A DNA stretch of 10,890 bases from an uncultured Collinsella sp. (GTDB lineage Bacteria; Actinomycetota; Coriobacteriia; Coriobacteriales; Coriobacteriaceae). The stretch covers positions 1 to 10,890 of the forward strand of contig CAAECW010000076.1 in NCBI GenBank assembly GCA_900754445.1, read 5' to 3'. Shown here one piece after another: positions 1 through 8,570 of this stretch. The notes beneath the pieces were generated by a model. The model saw only the letters and a list, made by a program, of their open reading frames with translations. It was not told the DNA's origin and did not search any database. Within the stretch, counting starts at the first letter, position 1, and every line of letters starts with the position of its first letter. The position numbers and the translations under genes are program-made.

Positions 1-63
1 AACCCGTTACCTGTACCGCACCTACCGCATCCGCGCGAGGGCGACCGGCGATATCCCGTCTAA
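1..63. other. Non-coding end beyond murG
   Basis: These bases follow the murG stop codon in the direction of transcription. On the minus strand the only ATG and GTG codons run into a stop within a few codons, so no downstream gene starts inside the window. No hairpin with a T-tract is visible, so transcription probably continues into the next dcw gene. From other dcw clusters, murC, murB or ftsQ would be expected next, but nothing here identifies it. Confidence 0.5.
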
Positions 64-1179
64 CTAACGCAATCCCTCTACTGCGTCGGCCAAAAGTGCG
101 GCGGCACGGTCCTGGGCCAAGCCGCGCGCCGCCTGACGCATGGCATCACGTGCCGCAGCGTCATCGATCAGGTGCAGCAGCTCGTCGGCAAAGGCAGGGG
201 CATCGATATCGGCATCGGCGCAAAGCACGCCGGCACCGGCATCGACCAGGTAACGCGCATTCGTGGTCTGGTGGTCGGCCGTGGCGTGCGGATACGGCAC
301 GAGCACCGAGGGCACGGCAAGCGCGGCGATCTCGGCCACGCTCGAGGCACCGGAACGCGAGAGCACCAAATCGGCCGCAGCCAGCATATCGCCCATGTTG
401 TCGATATAGGGCTGGACACGATAGCGCTTCGCCTCCTCGGGCGTCAGCGCCAAAGCGCGCTCGGTCTCCTCAAACCCGTCGGCACCCGTCGAATGCAAAA
501 TGTAGAGATTCTCGCGGGTCAGCAGCTCACTCTTGAGCGAGGCAACGCGCTCGTTGAGATGCTGAGCACCGAGCGAACCACCAAAGACGAGCAGAAGCGT
601 CGCGTCCTCGGGCACACCGAGCGTCTTGCGACCGCGGGCGCGATCGCCCTCGATCACCGAACGACGCACGGGATTGCCCGTCATGAGCACATGGTCGGAG
701 TCGCCCTCGCGCTCAAAGACCGCGCGGGCCGCAGGTACCGAAATGCACACGCGGGCGGCATGTGAGTTCATCATCTTATTGGCCAGACCCGGAACAGAGT
801 TCTGCTCGTGCAGCAGATACGGAACGCCGGCGTCCTTGCACCAACCCAGCAGCGGGACCTCAACGTAAGCACCAAAGCCGATAGCGGCATCGGGCTTACC
901 GACCTTCGAGAAGTGACGGGCAAGCGCACGCTTCGCCTTGTTGACGCGCCACAGCGAGGTCAACGCCGTCCAGGGACGGGAGCGATCGAAGCCCGTGACC
1001 GTGATGGGCACAAAATCGAATCCGGCCTCGGGAACCAGACGACCCTCGAGCTTGCGCGATTGGCCCACGAACACAACGTGATGACCGCGGTCTCGCAGCT
1101 CCTCGGCCAAGGCGAGCGCGGGGTTGATATGTCCTGCCGTGCCGCCAGCTGCAATAGCAACGGTCATCTTATCGGTCAT
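64..1179 (-). CDS. murG: MurG, lipid II-forming GlcNAc transferase
   Basis: MurG transfers GlcNAc from UDP-GlcNAc to lipid I on the inner face of the membrane, giving lipid II. It is a GT-B fold enzyme of 371 residues from this start, close to the usual family length. The N-terminal acceptor domain shows the glycine loop GGTAGH at residues 12-17 and HEQN at 124-127. The C-terminal donor domain shows GGSLGA at 200-205, RSGASSVAE at 275-283 and ADHQTTNA at 301-308, the nucleotide-sugar binding signatures. I chose the ATG at 1179 because AAGGGA lies 5 bases upstream. The ATG at 1212 would add 11 unconserved residues and has no ribosome binding site. With this start the gene overlaps the end of ftsW by 11 bases, which suggests translational coupling. 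The stop is TAG. Confidence 0.97.
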   Translation of the reverse strand: MTDKMTVAIAAGGTAGHINPALALAEELRDRGHHVVFVGQSRKLEGRLVPEAGFDFVPITVTGFDRSRPWTALTSLWRVNKAKRALARHFSKVGKPDAAIGFGAYVEVPLLGWCKDAGVPYLLHEQNSVPGLANKMMNSHAARVCISVPAARAVFEREGDSDHVLMTGNPVRRSVIEGDRARGRKTLGVPEDATLLLVFGGSLGAQHLNERVASLKSELLTRENLYILHSTGADGFEETERALALTPEEAKRYRVQPYIDNMGDMLAAADLVLSRSGASSVAEIAALAVPSVLVPYPHATADHQTTNARYLVDAGAGVLCADADIDAPAFADELLHLIDDAAARDAMRQAARGLAQDRAAALLADAVEGLR

Positions 1180-2689
1180 GGTAATCCCTTCGTACACGCG
1201 GCCCTTGGTCATCGGTGCGCAAACGCGCCGACGGGTCCGAATTCAAATCGATTCGATTATATCCGCCGCCCGCATTGCGAGGAGCGGGGCGCTGAGGACG
1301 ACCTTGTGGCGCCGTTCGCTGACGCGGACGAGCTGCCGGCTCGGTCGCAGAGCCATCCAGGACGGTAAAGCCGTTACGCGAAGATCGCTCGCCGCGCACG
1401 TGGGGCACGCCGGCGGTACTCTCATCCATAACGGCAAAGCTCTCGCGGCGACGGTCGTACTCATCGCGACGGGCGCTCTCATACGAAACGCGCAGGATCA
1501 GACCGGCGAGCATAAGCGACACGATAATCGAGGAGCCGCCGTAACTAATAAACGGCAGCGGCTTGCCCGTCATGGGAAACACATTGAGAATGCCCAGCGC
1601 GTTGATCAAAAACTGCACCGCAAGGATGACCGCGGAACCCGATGCCATAAGTGCTCCGCGACGGTCGGTCGCTTGCTCGGCAATGCGAAACGCCGAGTAG
1701 ATCAGCATCGCAAACACCAAGAAGAACAGCACGGTTCCGATAAAGCCAACTTCCTCGCCGATAATAGCCAAGATGTAGTCGTTATGCGCCTCGGGCAAAT
1801 ACGAGTACTTCATGGTGGAGTTACCGATACCGCGACCGAACAGGCCGCCCGAGGCAAACGCCATGATGGCAAGCGTGGCCTGATAGCCGTCGCCATATTC
1901 GTCTGCCCAAGGATTCCAAGCAACCTCGACACGCGTCATACGATACGGCTCGGCGATAAGGGCGATCGCAATGACGGCAATGCCGGCAACGACCGTCCAA
2001 ACGATATATTTGGGGTCCAATCCCGCAAACAACGCCATGCACATGAGGGTCAACAAGATGATCAGAACGGTGCCAAAATCGGGCTGAACAAAAATCAGAA
2101 AGAGCGAAATGCCCAGGTAGACGCCCATGTTGCGAAGAAACTCGTTGATGTTGCCGCCGGGCGAAAAGATGCGGTCGAGCATGATGGCCGAATACGCGAT
2201 GGCGAACGGCTTTAAAAACTCAGACGGCTGGAACTGAATACCGGCGATGTTGAGCCAGCGCGTGGCGCCACGACTGCCGCTACCCATAAAGAACACCAGA
2301 ACCAGTAGCCCTATCATGCCCATGAGGAAGATCCTGAGCACATCTTCCCCAAACCAACTGTCCGGCAAGATGCGCACGATGGCAACCATAGCCAGCACGC
2401 CAACTCCGGCAAACGCGGCTTGTCGAAACAGGAAAAACGTCGCCGTACCATTCTCATGCAGTGCCTCGACCGAAGATGCCGAGTACACCATCAGCAGGCC
2501 GAAGCAAACCAAGCTAAACAGGCAAGCCATAAATATCAAACGGGGGCGCATGATGCGGGCGGGGACGCCGGCAATATAGCGCTCACCGAACGTCTGCCCG
2601 CCACGTCCGGAACGCGGCGTGCTACGCAGCGAGGAAGCACGGTCCGAGTCGGGCCTCCTCATATCACTTCGGGGGCTCTCCTCTCTCAC
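1169..2689 (-). CDS. ftsW: FtsW, septal SEDS peptidoglycan polymerase
   Basis: FtsW is the multi-pass membrane glycosyltransferase that polymerises lipid II at the septum together with FtsI. Numbering here is from a TTG at 2695 (508 residues). Membrane segments start near residue 50 with the classic MVYSAS at 69-74. Family blocks are GATRWLNI with QPSEFLKP (143-163), PEAHNDYILAIIGEE (301-315, with D306 as the likely catalytic aspartate) and GKPLPFISYGGSS (377-389). I favour the GTG at 2689 (codon 3), because AGGGG lies 6 bases upstream; the TTG has no site and an ATG at 2662 has a poor one. The cytoplasmic tail from about residue 405 is long, Arg/Pro-rich and probably disordered. It holds two related motifs, ESFAVMDESTA (418-428) and NGFTVLDGSAT (441-451). 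It follows murD by 9 bases. Confidence 0.95.
   Translation of the reverse strand: MREESPRSDMRRPDSDRASSLRSTPRSGRGGQTFGERYIAGVPARIMRPRLIFMACLFSLVCFGLLMVYSASSVEALHENGTATFFLFRQAAFAGVGVLAMVAIVRILPDSWFGEDVLRIFLMGMIGLLVLVFFMGSGSRGATRWLNIAGIQFQPSEFLKPFAIAYSAIMLDRIFSPGGNINEFLRNMGVYLGISLFLIFVQPDFGTVLIILLTLMCMALFAGLDPKYIVWTVVAGIAVIAIALIAEPYRMTRVEVAWNPWADEYGDGYQATLAIMAFASGGLFGRGIGNSTMKYSYLPEAHNDYILAIIGEEVGFIGTVLFFLVFAMLIYSAFRIAEQATDRRGALMASGSAVILAVQFLINALGILNVFPMTGKPLPFISYGGSSIIVSLMLAGLILRVSYESARRDEYDRRRESFAVMDESTAGVPHVRGERSSRNGFTVLDGSATEPAARPRQRTAPQGRPQRPAPRNAGGGYNRIDLNSDPSARLRTDDQGPRVRRDYHDR
1185..1190 (-). promoter_or_regulatory. Ribosome binding site fixing the murG start
   Basis: AAGGGA on the minus strand sits 5 bases before the ATG at 1179 and lies inside the last codons of ftsW. 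The upstream in-frame ATG at 1212 has no purine-rich site in front of it, so this motif decides the start. Confidence 0.7.
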
Positions 2690-2695
2690 CGGCAA

Positions 2696-2700
2696 CCCCT
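2696..2700 (-). promoter_or_regulatory. Ribosome binding site of ftsW
   Basis: AGGGG on the minus strand overlaps the murD stop region and lies 6 bases before the GTG at 2689. It supports that GTG over the TTG two codons upstream, which it nearly touches. Confidence 0.5.
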
Positions 2701-4105
2701 ATTCCGTTTGCGATTTCGCTGCTGCGGCAAGCTGGGCCACGTAGTCCTTAAACACGCGACCGCGCTCCTCGTAGCCCGAGAACTCGTCGAACGAAGAGCA
2801 AGCGGGCGAAAGCAGGATCACGTCGCCGCGGCTCGAGAGCGAGCGGGCAACGTCAACGGCATCGCGCAGATCATCGGCCTGGGCGATATCCACGTCACCA
2901 TCGACATCGGCCTCGTCCATAGCGGCGGTAAAGCGCTCGCGCGCATCGCCAAAGCAAACGACCGAGCGCACGTTGTCCATAACGACGCGGGCAAAGTCCG
3001 CAAGCGGCGTACCCTTATCGTGACCGCCGAGCAGCAAGATCACGTCGTCATCGGGAAACGCCGTCAGAGCCTTTTCGACTGCATCGGTGTTCGTTGCCTT
3101 GGAATCGTTAACGTAGCGCACGCCATCAATCTCGCCGCAGGGCTCCACGCGGTGTTCGAGTGGCTGGAACGATGCCAAACCGCGGCAAATGCCCTCGGGA
3201 TCGGCACCGACGGCCAGAGCAGCCGTGGCGGCACATAGGGCATTGATGACATTGTGATGGCCCGAGATCTTGAGCTCAGACGTGGCGACAAGCTGAGTCT
3301 CAACGCCCTTCAGGCGCACGACCATCTTACCGTCGCGCACAAAGGCGGCGTCTGCACCCTCGGGCTCGTCAAAAGCGACCTTGCAGATACGGCGACCCGG
3401 TGTGTAGATGTACTCATCAAACTCATGGATGCCGGCATCCTCGACGTCGATAACCACGAGGTCGTCGTCGACCATATTCTCGAACAACTTAATCTTGGCA
3501 AGCGCATAGTTCTTGTGGCTCTTGTGCCAGCCCAGGTGGTCGGGCGTGATATTGAGCAGCACCGCCACGCGGGGATGAAGCTCGGCGGTCGTAGCAATCT
3601 GATAACTCGACAGCTCGGCCACAAACCACTCATTGTGCGCGCGGCCGTCGATCTCGTTCACCGGCGGCTCACCGATATTGCCGACGGCCACGCTGGCTTC
3701 ACCGGCGGCCTTGAGCAGATAATCTGTCAGCGACGTGGTAGTTGTCTTGCCGTTGGTGCCCGTGATGGCGATCCAATTTTGGGGAGACAGGCGGTAGGCA
3801 AACTCGGGCTCGCCCATAATCTGAGCGGCATGCTCACGCCCAGCCTTAAAGAAGGCCGAGAACTCCGAGATACCCGGGCATGTCACGCACACGTCATAGG
3901 CACCCTCGACCTGCTCGGTGCCGTAGACAAACGACGCGCCCTGCGCCTCGAGCGCACGCGTGGCGTCATTGGGCTCGGAAGTACCGCCGCCATACACGGT
4001 CGTGGCGCTCACGCGCTCGGGGTGAGCCAACGCCCAACGGGCGACATCGAGACCGGATTTACCCTGTCCCAAAACAAGCAGGCTAAAGACATCAGCAAGA
4101 GGCAT
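2699..4105 (-). CDS. murD: MurD, UDP-MurNAc-L-Ala:D-Glu ligase
   Basis: MurD is the cytoplasmic ATP-dependent ligase that adds D-glutamate to UDP-MurNAc-L-alanine. The 468 residues match a full-length family member. An N-terminal Rossmann domain starts with LVLGQGKSG (10-18). The central ATPase domain has the P-loop GTNGKTTT (116-123), ELSSYQI (164-170) and NITPDHL (185-191). The C-terminal domain has HNVINAL (284-290), LEHRVE (316-321), NDSKATN (333-339), GGHDKG (360-365) and the MurD-typical SPACSSFDEF (433-442). These last features separate it from MurC, MurE and MurF. The ATG at 4105 lies 9 bases after the mraY stop with only a weak ribosome binding site, so coupling to mraY translation is likely. 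Confidence 0.97.
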   Translation of the reverse strand: MPLADVFSLLVLGQGKSGLDVARWALAHPERVSATTVYGGGTSEPNDATRALEAQGASFVYGTEQVEGAYDVCVTCPGISEFSAFFKAGREHAAQIMGEPEFAYRLSPQNWIAITGTNGKTTTTSLTDYLLKAAGEASVAVGNIGEPPVNEIDGRAHNEWFVAELSSYQIATTAELHPRVAVLLNITPDHLGWHKSHKNYALAKIKLFENMVDDDLVVIDVEDAGIHEFDEYIYTPGRRICKVAFDEPEGADAAFVRDGKMVVRLKGVETQLVATSELKISGHHNVINALCAATAALAVGADPEGICRGLASFQPLEHRVEPCGEIDGVRYVNDSKATNTDAVEKALTAFPDDDVILLLGGHDKGTPLADFARVVMDNVRSVVCFGDARERFTAAMDEADVDGDVDIAQADDLRDAVDVARSLSSRGDVILLSPACSSFDEFSGYEERGRVFKDYVAQLAAAAKSQTE

Positions 4106-4114
4106 GAAAGACCA

Positions 4115-5134
4115 CTATCCCAACTGGAAGAACAGGGCGAGGCCAACGGCACCAAAGGCCGCGGCGATAATCCAAAAACGGATAACGACCTTAGTCTCGG
4201 CCCAGCCCTTCTTTTCGAAATGATGATGAATGGGCGCCATAAGGAAGACGCGCTTGTGCGTAAAGTGGAAATAGACAACCTGGATCATGACCGACAGGGT
4301 CTCGACGATAAACAGACCGCCGATGATGAGGGAAACGACTTCGGTGTTGGTCATGATGGAGGTGCAGGCAAAAGCGGCACCCAGGGCAAGCGAGCCGGTA
4401 TCGCCCATAAAGATGCTCGCCGGGTAGCAGTTGAACCACAAAAAGCCCAGGCAGGCACCGGCGCACGCCGTGCAGAAGATGGACAGGTTCACGTCACCGT
4501 GCAAAAACGCCATAGCAGCCATGGCGAGCATGGCGATCATGGAAGTGCCGCCGGCAAGGCCGTCCAGACCATCGGTCAGGTTCACGGCATTTGAAAGACC
4601 GGCGATCATCAGCCAGCAAAATACAATGTAGAGCCACGGGAACGAAAGGCCGCAGATGGTGGTCGAAAGAACACCGAGGTCAATCGTCAGGCCGCCGGGA
4701 AAACGAATCTCGGGGGCGACGCCGCACCAATTGACGGCGAGCACGGTAAAAGTGACGCAGATGATGGTCAGGCCGATCATCTTGGCGTGAGGCGTCAGGC
4801 CGAGCGAGCGACCATGCGTGACGGAGGTCAGGTCGTCGATGAGACCCAGAACGCCGGTGGCCAGCGTGGCAAGCAGCACGAGCACGAGCTCGGTGGTGAG
4901 CTTGCCCATCAGCAGGCAGGTCAGCGAGATCGCGACAAGGATGATGACACCGCCCATGGTGGGCGTACCCTGTTTAATCAAATGACGCTTGGGGCCGTCG
5001 GCTCGGACCTGCTGGCCGATACCCTCGACCTTCAGCAGCTTGATCCACCACGGCATAAGCAGCAACGCAATGGCGGCAGCGATGCCAAGTCCCAAAAAGG
5101 CCTGATACGTAGGATACGAGGGATTGCCGAACAT
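4115..5134 (-). CDS. mraY: MraY, phospho-MurNAc-pentapeptide transferase
   Basis: MraY is the integral membrane enzyme that transfers phospho-MurNAc-pentapeptide from UDP to undecaprenyl phosphate, making lipid I. The protein has 339 residues and about ten hydrophobic segments, typical of the family. Signatures in order are GTPTMGG (56-62), the Asp pair D100-D101 in the cytoplasmic loop, NAVNLTDGLDGLA (182-194), FMGDTGSLALG with D245 (242-252) and the histidine motif PIHHHFEKKGW (301-311), which is diagnostic for MraY over WecA-type enzymes. The ATG at 5134 follows the murF stop by 3 bases. GGAAGG lies 13 bases before it, inside the murF end, so the two are probably translated together. Confidence 0.97.
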   Translation of the reverse strand: MFGNPSYPTYQAFLGLGIAAAIALLLMPWWIKLLKVEGIGQQVRADGPKRHLIKQGTPTMGGVIILVAISLTCLLMGKLTTELVLVLLATLATGVLGLIDDLTSVTHGRSLGLTPHAKMIGLTIICVTFTVLAVNWCGVAPEIRFPGGLTIDLGVLSTTICGLSFPWLYIVFCWLMIAGLSNAVNLTDGLDGLAGGTSMIAMLAMAAMAFLHGDVNLSIFCTACAGACLGFLWFNCYPASIFMGDTGSLALGAAFACTSIMTNTEVVSLIIGGLFIVETLSVMIQVVYFHFTHKRVFLMAPIHHHFEKKGWAETKVVIRFWIIAAAFGAVGLALFFQLG

Positions 5135-5137
5135 GGG

Positions 5138-6562
5138 CTAGCACACACCTTCCACAAAGCGGTCGAGCTCAACAAAACGGGAACCCTTGACCAGTACAAC
5201 ATCATGATTTTCAAGCGCGCCGCCCATGCGGTCGAGCACCTGCTGATAATCGGAGAACACCTGGATGCGGTCCTCATCCATACCCATCATACGTGCGGCA
5301 TCGGCCATGAGCTGAGCCAGTTCGCCGCCGACGCACGCGAGCATGTCGAGCTTCTTGGCGGCGGCATAGGCGCCCACGAGCTCATGCATGCGGGGAGCCT
5401 CGTCGCCCATCTCGCCCATCTCGCCCAGGATCGCCATGCGCGAACCGTCACAGATGAGCGAGCACAGCAAATCGAGGCCGGCAGCCATAGACTCGGCACT
5501 GGCGTTATAGGAGTCGTCGATGATGCGTGCTCCGCTCTTGGCGCGCTTGATCTCCTGACGGTGACCGGTGATCGTAAGGCCCCTAAAGGCAGCATCGATC
5601 TGCTCGGGCGTCACGCCTAGACGATAGGCGACCGCGGCGGCCTTGACGGCATTGGGCACGGACTGCACGCCGGGAATGGCCAACATGGTATCGACCGTGT
5701 CGCCCTGACCAAAGTCGAGCGTAAAGACCGGATGGCCCTCGTCGTCGACGCGAATGTCGCGTGCGCGGACCTCGTCGTCGTCCGAGACACCGGCCAGCAT
5801 CACGTCAATACCCGCAGGCTGGGCGAACGTATCGCGAATGAACGGCGTAAAGTCGTCCTCGCCGCCCAAAACCAGCAACGGCGAGAAGTCGCCGGCGGCG
5901 CACATGCCCTGGACAATCTCGGACTTGGCGCGGGCGATGTTCTCGCGGCTGCCCAGGATACCGATGTGGGAGGTTCCGATCTTGCTCACGATGGCAAGAT
6001 TGGGGTTGGCAGACTGGGACAGGCGCTCAATCTCATGAAAATGGTTCATGCCCATCTCGAGCACCAGAACCTCGGTATCGGCCGGAGCGGAAAGCACCGT
6101 GAGCGGCATACCGATCAGGTTGTTGAAATTGCCCTTCGTGGCCCAGACGCGATAACGCTTGGCGAGCACGGCGGCGAGCACGTCCTTGGTCGTCGTCTTG
6201 CCAATCGAACCGGTAATGCCGACGACCAGGCAGCCAAGCTCCAAGCGATATACGTGCGCCAGGCGCAGCAAAAACTCTACGGGGTCGTCGGTCAGCAAGA
6301 TGGCGCATCCCTTGTCCTGCGCCAACGAAACCAGCTCGGCATCGGGCTCGCGCGTCATCACGACGGCACCGGCACCCGACTCGATGGCACGGGAGGCAAA
6401 ATCATTGCCGTCGACCTTTTCGCCGGGGAAGGCGACAAAGATCGTCCCCTCCTCGACCTGACGCGAGTCGATAACGCACCCGCGGCATACCCGATCGACT
6501 TCTTCCGTCACGGTTCGGGCCCCCGTTGAGGCCGCGAGGTTGTTGACGGCGATCTCTATCAT
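5138..6562 (-). CDS. murF: MurF, D-Ala-D-Ala-adding ligase
   Basis: MurF joins D-Ala-D-Ala to the UDP-MurNAc tripeptide, the last cytoplasmic step of precursor assembly. It has 474 residues with the three Mur ligase domains. The N-terminal domain carries IDSRQVEEGTIFVAF (31-45). The P-loop is ITGSIGKTTTK (116-126), followed by GNFNNLIGMPLTVL (144-157) and EMGMNHFHEIERLS (169-182). The C-terminal domain has DDSYNASAESM (349-359), LGEMGEMGD (379-387) and KGSRFVELDRFV (459-470). GNFNN, EMGMN and DDSYNA are MurF-specific. The ATG at 6562 has GGGGAG 5 bases upstream. It is the first gene after a 125-base gap where many clusters carry murE. Confidence 0.97.
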   Translation of the reverse strand: MIEIAVNNLAASTGARTVTEEVDRVCRGCVIDSRQVEEGTIFVAFPGEKVDGNDFASRAIESGAGAVVMTREPDAELVSLAQDKGCAILLTDDPVEFLLRLAHVYRLELGCLVVGITGSIGKTTTKDVLAAVLAKRYRVWATKGNFNNLIGMPLTVLSAPADTEVLVLEMGMNHFHEIERLSQSANPNLAIVSKIGTSHIGILGSRENIARAKSEIVQGMCAAGDFSPLLVLGGEDDFTPFIRDTFAQPAGIDVMLAGVSDDDEVRARDIRVDDEGHPVFTLDFGQGDTVDTMLAIPGVQSVPNAVKAAAVAYRLGVTPEQIDAAFRGLTITGHRQEIKRAKSGARIIDDSYNASAESMAAGLDLLCSLICDGSRMAILGEMGEMGDEAPRMHELVGAYAAAKKLDMLACVGGELAQLMADAARMMGMDEDRIQVFSDYQQVLDRMGGALENHDVVLVKGSRFVELDRFVEGVC

Positions 6563-6687
6563 TGCAGCTCCCCTGTAAACCTAATAATGCTATCGGCGTA
6601 TTGTATCCCAGTGCCATGCGCGCGTGGTGCAGGGCATGTGAACACCCTTCAGATCAAACGGCAGACCACGCTCAAGATTGTAACCCC
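6563..6687 (-). other. ftsI-murF gap with a possible -10 element
   Basis: This 125-base gap is the longest inside the gene block. On the minus strand TACAAT at 6600-6605 resembles a -10 hexamer and would put a start about 30 bases before murF, but the 17-base-upstream hexamer (ACCACG) is a poor -35. The ribosome binding site of murF lies at the left end. There is no Mur ligase remnant and no T-tailed hairpin on the transcribed strand. An internal promoter for murF and the genes after it is possible but weakly supported. Confidence 0.3.
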
Positions 6688-8553
6688 CTACTTCGTGCGC
6701 GGGATTCCCAGCACGTCGAGCGCGTTGGCCATAATGGACTGGAATGGCACCGCGGCGGCATCCGAGCCGCTCGGCGTTCCATCGAGTGTGATATAGCACA
6801 GCACCTTGGGCGATTGTGCCGGCGCAAAGCCCATAAAGGACGACATGTAGTTCTCCTTGAGGTAACCGCCGTTCTCGTCAGCACGCTCGGCCGTACCGGT
6901 CTTGCCCGCCACGTCATAGCCATCGACCGCACCGCCAACGCCCGTGCCTTCGGACACGACCGTCTGCATGCACGATGTCACCTGGGCGGCAGCGTCCTCC
7001 GAAATCGCACGCTCGCCTTCGCCCCAGTCCTTCTCATCACCCTTGCTGGACTTATAGAAGTGCGGAGTCATCATCACGCCGCCGTTCGCGATGCCGCCCA
7101 CGGCACGTGCGACCTCGATCGGCGAGACGGACAGCGCCTGGCCAAAGCTCATCGAGCCCAGCGTGGCGCCGTCGTACTGGTCGCGCTCCTTGACGATGCC
7201 CAGGCTCTCACCCGGAAAATCGACACCGGAGCTATGACCGATACCCCACTTGTCCACATAGGTGGCAAAATCATCGGCACCGATCTTGCGTCCCACCAGG
7301 ACAAAGCCCACATTGGACGAACGGCGCATCATCTCGCGCACGTCCATGGTCATGGTGTAGTCGCGCTTATCGGCGTCGGTAACGGTGTCGTCGCCGACCT
7401 TAATGCTCGCCGGTACCTCAAACGACGTGCTCGAACGCACGGCACCCAAGTCGAAGCCGGCACCGGCCACGAGCGTCTTAAAGACCGAGCCGGGCTCGTA
7501 GGCATCGGTAACCAGACGCAAGTTCATGTCCTCGGTCTTGGCGTTTTCCAGATCGGTCTGGTCATATGTCGGATACGAGCATGCCGCCAGAATCTCGCCC
7601 GTCGTGGGATCGGTGACCAGGGCCGAGCCATTCTTGGCCTTGGTCTTTTCGACCGCCTCGGCCAGGGCGTCCTCGGCGGCACGCTGGATATTGACATCGA
7701 GCGTCGTCACGATGTCCACGCCGTCAACCGCCGCCACCTTTTTATAGGCGCCGCCCGCGATATAGCTACCGTCCCTCGCCCGCTCGCGCACCAGCGAACC
7801 GTTCGTTCCGGTCAAAAGCTTGTTGTACTGTTTTTCGAGGCCCGTCAGACCGTCGTTGTCCACGTTTACCACGCCAAGCACCTGCGATGCCAGGTTGCCG
7901 TAGGGGTACACGCGCTTCATGGCCTGCTCAAAGAGCACGCCTGGCAGGTTCTTCTTCTCCAGCGCCGCGACATCATCCTCGTCCACCTGACGTTTGATAT
8001 ACACCCAGGTGCCATCCGACTCAACGAGCTCGCGACAGGTCTTTTTATCGATGCCCGTAGCTTTGACCAGTGCCGATACCGTCTTGTCAACGTCCTCGAT
8101 AAGCTGAGGATTCACGGCGATGTTGCGGCATTCGACCGACGACGTCAGCACGTTGCCGTTACGGTCGTAGATGGTACCGCGCTTGGCATACAGCGTCTGC
8201 GCAAGCAAGCGACGTGCATCGGCGCGGTCGCGTAACTTATCGGCTTCCACGATTTGATAGTCGGCAAGGCGAAGGACGCCCAAACCCAAGCCAAACCCGA
8301 TAAAGCCCATGACGGCTTTGCGACGGGGCAGCGGCGTGCCCGTGAGCCATTCGGTCGACGAGCTCTTGCGCGGTCTGGTGTTATGCATTTGAGGACCACT
8401 CGAGCCACGGAGACGCGACGCAGGGTCGTTGCCATAGGACGGCCTCGCGTTGTAAGATGGCCGACCCGTTCCTTGATAACCAGAACGTCCCCGCGATGAG
8501 GGACGTCCAGAACCGCGACCCCCGTCGGAGCCGCGGCGATAGTCATTTGTCAT
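6688..8553 (-). CDS. ftsI: FtsI/PBP3-type class B penicillin-binding protein
   Basis: This is the septal transpeptidase that cross-links the glycan strands made by FtsW. It is a 621-residue bitopic protein. Residues 1-78 are cytoplasmic, rich in Arg, Gly and Ser, with GRPS-type repeats (16-19, 30-34, 36-41). One membrane segment follows at about 80-97. The dimerisation domain begins near AKRGTIYDRNG (123-133). The transpeptidase domain has catalytic Ser356 in EPGSVFK (353-359), SSN at 412-414 and KTGTAE (551-556). No PASTA repeats follow. The start ATG at 8553 lies 17 bases after the ftsL-like stop with no strong ribosome binding site, so translation may depend on readthrough from that gene. 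The genomic context with ftsL, murF and ftsW makes FtsI rather than an elongation PBP2 the likely role. Confidence 0.95.
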   Translation of the reverse strand: MTNDYRRGSDGGRGSGRPSSRGRSGYQGTGRPSYNARPSYGNDPASRLRGSSGPQMHNTRPRKSSSTEWLTGTPLPRRKAVMGFIGFGLGLGVLRLADYQIVEADKLRDRADARRLLAQTLYAKRGTIYDRNGNVLTSSVECRNIAVNPQLIEDVDKTVSALVKATGIDKKTCRELVESDGTWVYIKRQVDEDDVAALEKKNLPGVLFEQAMKRVYPYGNLASQVLGVVNVDNDGLTGLEKQYNKLLTGTNGSLVRERARDGSYIAGGAYKKVAAVDGVDIVTTLDVNIQRAAEDALAEAVEKTKAKNGSALVTDPTTGEILAACSYPTYDQTDLENAKTEDMNLRLVTDAYEPGSVFKTLVAGAGFDLGAVRSSTSFEVPASIKVGDDTVTDADKRDYTMTMDVREMMRRSSNVGFVLVGRKIGADDFATYVDKWGIGHSSGVDFPGESLGIVKERDQYDGATLGSMSFGQALSVSPIEVARAVGGIANGGVMMTPHFYKSSKGDEKDWGEGERAISEDAAAQVTSCMQTVVSEGTGVGGAVDGYDVAGKTGTAERADENGGYLKENYMSSFMGFAPAQSPKVLCYITLDGTPSGSDAAAVPFQSIMANALDVLGIPRTK

Positions 8554-8570
8554 ACTCAGCTACCGTCTTG

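Noticed and set aside
1..63. Start of the next dcw gene at the left edge
   Set aside because: Every in-window ATG or GTG on the minus strand meets a stop within a few codons.
1124..2215. 363-codon plus-strand open frame opposite ftsW
   Set aside because: Shadow of a membrane protein gene; composition is charged and unstructured with no family motif.
3254..4594. 446-codon plus-strand open frame opposite murD and mraY
   Set aside because: It spans two well-supported genes on the other strand and has no domain or membrane pattern of its own.
6606..6640. Hairpin in the ftsI-murF gap as a terminator
   Set aside because: It pairs well only on the plus strand through G-U pairs; on the transcribed minus strand it has several mismatches and no T-tract.
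6562..8235. 557-codon plus-strand open frame opposite ftsI
   Set aside because: It lies antisense to a gene with all penicillin-binding protein motifs. Its Arg/His/Ala-rich composition is typical of a shadow frame in GC-rich DNA.
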